Assembly (NCBI RefSeq): GCF_000813725.1
Contig: NZ_JWLD01000007.1
Location: 1-64,000 of the forward strand
Source: Leisingera sp. ANG-Vp
GTDB lineage: Bacteria > Pseudomonadota > Alphaproteobacteria > Rhodobacterales > Rhodobacteraceae
Direction of reading: 5' to 3'
DNA: 64,000 nt
Below are positions 62,170 through 64,000 of this stretch, piece by piece; position 1 is the stretch's first letter; each line of letters begins with the position of its first letter. The position numbers and the translations under genes are program-made. The notes beneath the pieces are model-generated. The model saw nothing but the letters and a program-made list of their open reading frames with translations. It did not search any database and was not told the DNA's origin.

Positions 62170-62832
62170 TCAATCCAGATCCACGATCTGCCAGCCGCCG
62201 CCCTGGTGGCAGGCCAGGCCGCGGCGCCAGCGGCCTTCGCCGAACCGGGCATCAAAGCTGCGGCAGCGGCTGCCGCCGCGGCGGCTCCACTGCAGCGGGC
62301 GCAGCGCGTAATCCAGCCCGGTCTCCCGGTTCACAAAATCGAACATCTGATTGCTGCCGGCATATGCAAGGGCTGAGCCGATGCAGCGGCGGTCGCGGCT
62401 GTCGATGCGCTGGCCGATCTCGCTGCCCAGCAGCGCGCCCAGCACCGAGCCTGCGGCAATCGCCAGCGCATCGCCGTCACCCAGCCGCGAACCCGCCGCG
62501 GCGCCTGCCGCGGTACCCAGCAGCGTGCCAAGCGATTGGGAGTTGCAGGTGAAAATGGTCCCGCTGGGCTGCTGCTTGTGCCGGTGCCCGGCAGCTGCGG
62601 GCGGAGCAAACTGCGGGAAATGGCCGATATGGGAGCAGTCGCCCTTTTCCTGCGACTTGACCTCGCCGCTGGAGAACTTGACCTGGTATTTGAACTGGCA
62701 GCGATGGTCCTTGTACTCGTATTTGTACTGATCGCCTTTGTTCTGCACTTTGACCTTCGGCCCGCCTGCTGCGGCAGGAAGGGCGGTGACGGCACAGAGG
62801 AGAGCGATGGCGAGCGGAGCAAGGGGACGCAT
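62170..62832 (-). CDS. Secreted glycine-zipper protein
   Basis: A 220-residue protein with a signal peptide (LAIALLCAVTALPAAAGG). It contains a glycine-zipper pair (LGTLLGTAAGAAAGSRLG; IAAGSVLGALLGSEIGQRID) of the 17-kDa-antigen type and then a C-terminal cysteine-rich segment (SRDRRCIGSALAYAGSNQMF). Cysteines in DHRCQFKYQ and KGDCSHIG in the N-half suggest disulfides. Likely an outer-membrane or periplasmic protein. Confidence 0.75.
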   Translation of the reverse strand: MRPLAPLAIALLCAVTALPAAAGGPKVKVQNKGDQYKYEYKDHRCQFKYQVKFSSGEVKSQEKGDCSHIGHFPQFAPPAAAGHRHKQQPSGTIFTCNSQSLGTLLGTAAGAAAGSRLGDGDALAIAAGSVLGALLGSEIGQRIDSRDRRCIGSALAYAGSNQMFDFVNRETGLDYALRPLQWSRRGGSRCRSFDARFGEGRWRRGLACHQGGGWQIVDLD

Positions 62833-63055
62833 GCTGGGGGTCTTTCGTCTTTTGCCCGGCCGGGCTGGCCGGGGTTCCAATGCTCAATCACGCGGCGGCC
62901 AAGGCGTCCAGAGGCGGCGGCAGGCAGGGTGGAAAGCGGCGGAGCCTTGCCAATAGGCCGATGCCGCGATTTTGAAGACGGGCGGGCCGTGGCAGGGCGG
63001 CGGATGTGCTAGGCTGGCGGTGGAAACAACGGCGCAGCGGAAGGGAATGGCTTCT

Positions 63056-63850
63056 ATGAACTGGCGGCGCGCAATTGCAGTATTCCGGCAGATGGGCTTG
63101 CTGGCTGCCGTGCTGGCAATGTGGCTGGCGCCAGGCGCATTGTCGGCGGAAAGCGCCGGCGTTGGGCCGCCGCAGAGGCCGGGGCTGATGTGGAACCGGA
63201 CCGGGCTGCCAGCGGTGTTCCCGCTGCAGGTGAAGTCGCCAAAGGGGGCGGACTACTTTCTGACGCTGCATGATCACGGGACCGGCGAGGCCGCGCTGGC
63301 TGCCTATATCGAGGGCGGCGCCTTTTTCAAAGTGCTGGTGCCGCCGGGGCGCTTTGTCCTGCGTTTTGCCAGCGGCACCAAATGGCAGGGGGAAGAGGCC
63401 CTGTTCGGCGCCGGAACGCAGCATTTCGAAATGCCGGAGCCCTTGGAATTCGCCGTCCGCGGGCTGGGGAGCAAGGCTGGCCATATCGTGACCCTGCGGC
63501 AGCCGCGCCCTGGCCGCAGCTGGCTGGCCGGATTGAAAGAACAATCTATCTGCCAGATTGCCCGGCTGGAGGTGCCGGATCCCGCGCTGCTTGATCCGCA
63601 GCCGGGCCGCCGCCTGTTTGAGCTGGGCCTGGAGGCGCAAGAAAATGCGCAGCAGCACATCAGGCAGCAGGAGGCGGAGCGCCTCAGGCGCCGCGATCTT
63701 GAGCGGGCTGGAGAGACAAGCAGGCTGCGGGCGCGGTCAGTCCCGGAGCCGCCGGTTCCGTATCAGGCATTGCAAACGCAAGAAAAGGTAGAGCCTTTGC
63801 CGCGGCAAAGCTTCCGGTCCTACATGGTGCGGTCGCGGTTCTGCGGCTGA
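63056..63850 (+). CDS. Secreted protein of unknown function
   Basis: A 264-residue exported protein. The start at 63056 has AAGGGA about ten bases upstream; a signal peptide follows (MGLLAAVLAMWLAPGALSAE). The mature part has LQVKSPKGADYFLTLHDHGT, GGAFFKVLVPPGRFVLRFAS and a charged coiled-coil stretch (AQENAQQHIRQQEAERLRRR). The C-terminal segment is proline- and arginine-rich. It is convergent with the gene at the window's right edge. Family unknown. Confidence 0.68.
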   Translation: MNWRRAIAVFRQMGLLAAVLAMWLAPGALSAESAGVGPPQRPGLMWNRTGLPAVFPLQVKSPKGADYFLTLHDHGTGEAALAAYIEGGAFFKVLVPPGRFVLRFASGTKWQGEEALFGAGTQHFEMPEPLEFAVRGLGSKAGHIVTLRQPRPGRSWLAGLKEQSICQIARLEVPDPALLDPQPGRRLFELGLEAQENAQQHIRQQEAERLRRRDLERAGETSRLRARSVPEPPVPYQALQTQEKVEPLPRQSFRSYMVRSRFCG

Positions 63851-63856
63851 GAGGGG

Positions 63857-64000
63857 CTATTCGCCCTCGCGGGCCTTGATCAGCCGGTCGGCCTTCTTGC
63901 GCACCAGAACGCTGCGCAGGTCGTGCATCGCCAGCAACAGTGCGTCAGTGACCTTTTCCAGCTGCTCATCGCTGGCGCGGCTGTTGGCCCAGTGGGTCGT
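63857..64000 (-). CDS. C-terminal fragment of an unknown gene (runs off window)
   Basis: The last 47 residues of a reverse-strand gene whose 5' part is outside the window: WANSRASDEQLEKVTDALLL, then HDLRSVLVRKKADRLIKARE, ending GE. The frame is open through the edge. It is a basic, helical C-terminus and no family can be named. It is convergent with the secreted protein gene, with six bases between stops. Confidence 0.6.
   Translation of the reverse strand, partial: TTHWANSRASDEQLEKVTDALLLAMHDLRSVLVRKKADRLIKAREGE

Noticed and set aside
1-64000. tRNA or rRNA genes and CRISPR arrays.
   Set aside because: No TpsiC-loop/acceptor pattern, rRNA core or regularly spaced direct repeats were seen by eye. 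A tRNAscan run would be decisive.

Overview
The window is 64 kb of high-GC DNA from an alphaproteobacterium, most likely a marine Rhodobacteraceae (Roseobacter group, Leisingera/Phaeobacter/Ruegeria-like). This is inferred from the propionyl-CoA carboxylase/methylmalonyl-CoA mutase cluster with a ScfR-type regulator, an editing-domain-less prolyl-tRNA synthetase, a DcaP-like porin, HdaA, BCCT and choline (betA) genes, and intergenic motifs I associate with this group. I saw no rRNA, tRNA or CRISPR array. Family names come from recognising motifs in the translated sequence; no database search was run.

Layout. 1-2.3 kb: 3' part of betA, a DUF465 protein and a small orphan. 2.3-8.5 kb: a secreted orphan, the propionyl-CoA regulator pccR with a repeated operator, a YciI/LysR divergent pair, and two divergent Bcr/CflA drug exporters; the second has a 15-codon leader ORF and an intrinsic terminator in its 5' leader. 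8.5-21.2 kb: the propionyl-CoA to succinyl-CoA module (pccB, pccA, scpA), interrupted by unknown small secreted proteins and lipoproteins and a porin. 21-26.5 kb: a glyoxalase-like protein, GNAT, DjlA-like protein, EEP nuclease, and an AT-richer lysine-rich putative peptidoglycan peptidase. 26.5-30 kb: ppx, hdaA and a PerM-like permease, with no ppk beside ppx. 30.5-37.4 kb: Tsx-like outer-membrane protein, a translationally coupled FAD oxidoreductase/2-oxoglutarate oxygenase pair behind two palindromes, a cyclase-TolB-TPR protein and a BCCT transporter. 38-42.6 kb: proS, an SGNH hydrolase, lolC-lolD. 42.7-47.8 kb: immunity-like and unknown proteins, bactofilin, DMT exporter, and an operon of membrane protein, 3-methyladenine glycosylase and HEXXH lipoprotein. 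47.8-50.6 kb: an accessory patch with repeats, an IS5-family element inserted near the 3' end of an HNH-like gene, a homopolymer tract, and a degenerate second copy of the parE 3' end. 50.6-64 kb: parE, a PLP decarboxylase, an AhpD-like protein, a DUF1007/NicO metal-export pair, MATE exporter, a truncated deaminase, an NmrA-like reductase and envelope proteins.

How the genes work together. PccB and PccA form propionyl-CoA carboxylase, ScpA isomerises the resulting methylmalonyl-CoA, and PccR (a short-chain acyl-CoA-sensing regulator) has TTTGCAAA-type sites upstream of itself and of pccB. LolC/LolD release lipoproteins, and many small lipoproteins occur here. The most interesting candidates for new biology are the leader peptide/terminator arrangement before the 7279 exporter, the IS-interrupted HNH gene with its upstream poly-G/TG tract, the parE-end duplication, and the oxygenase/oxidoreductase operon.
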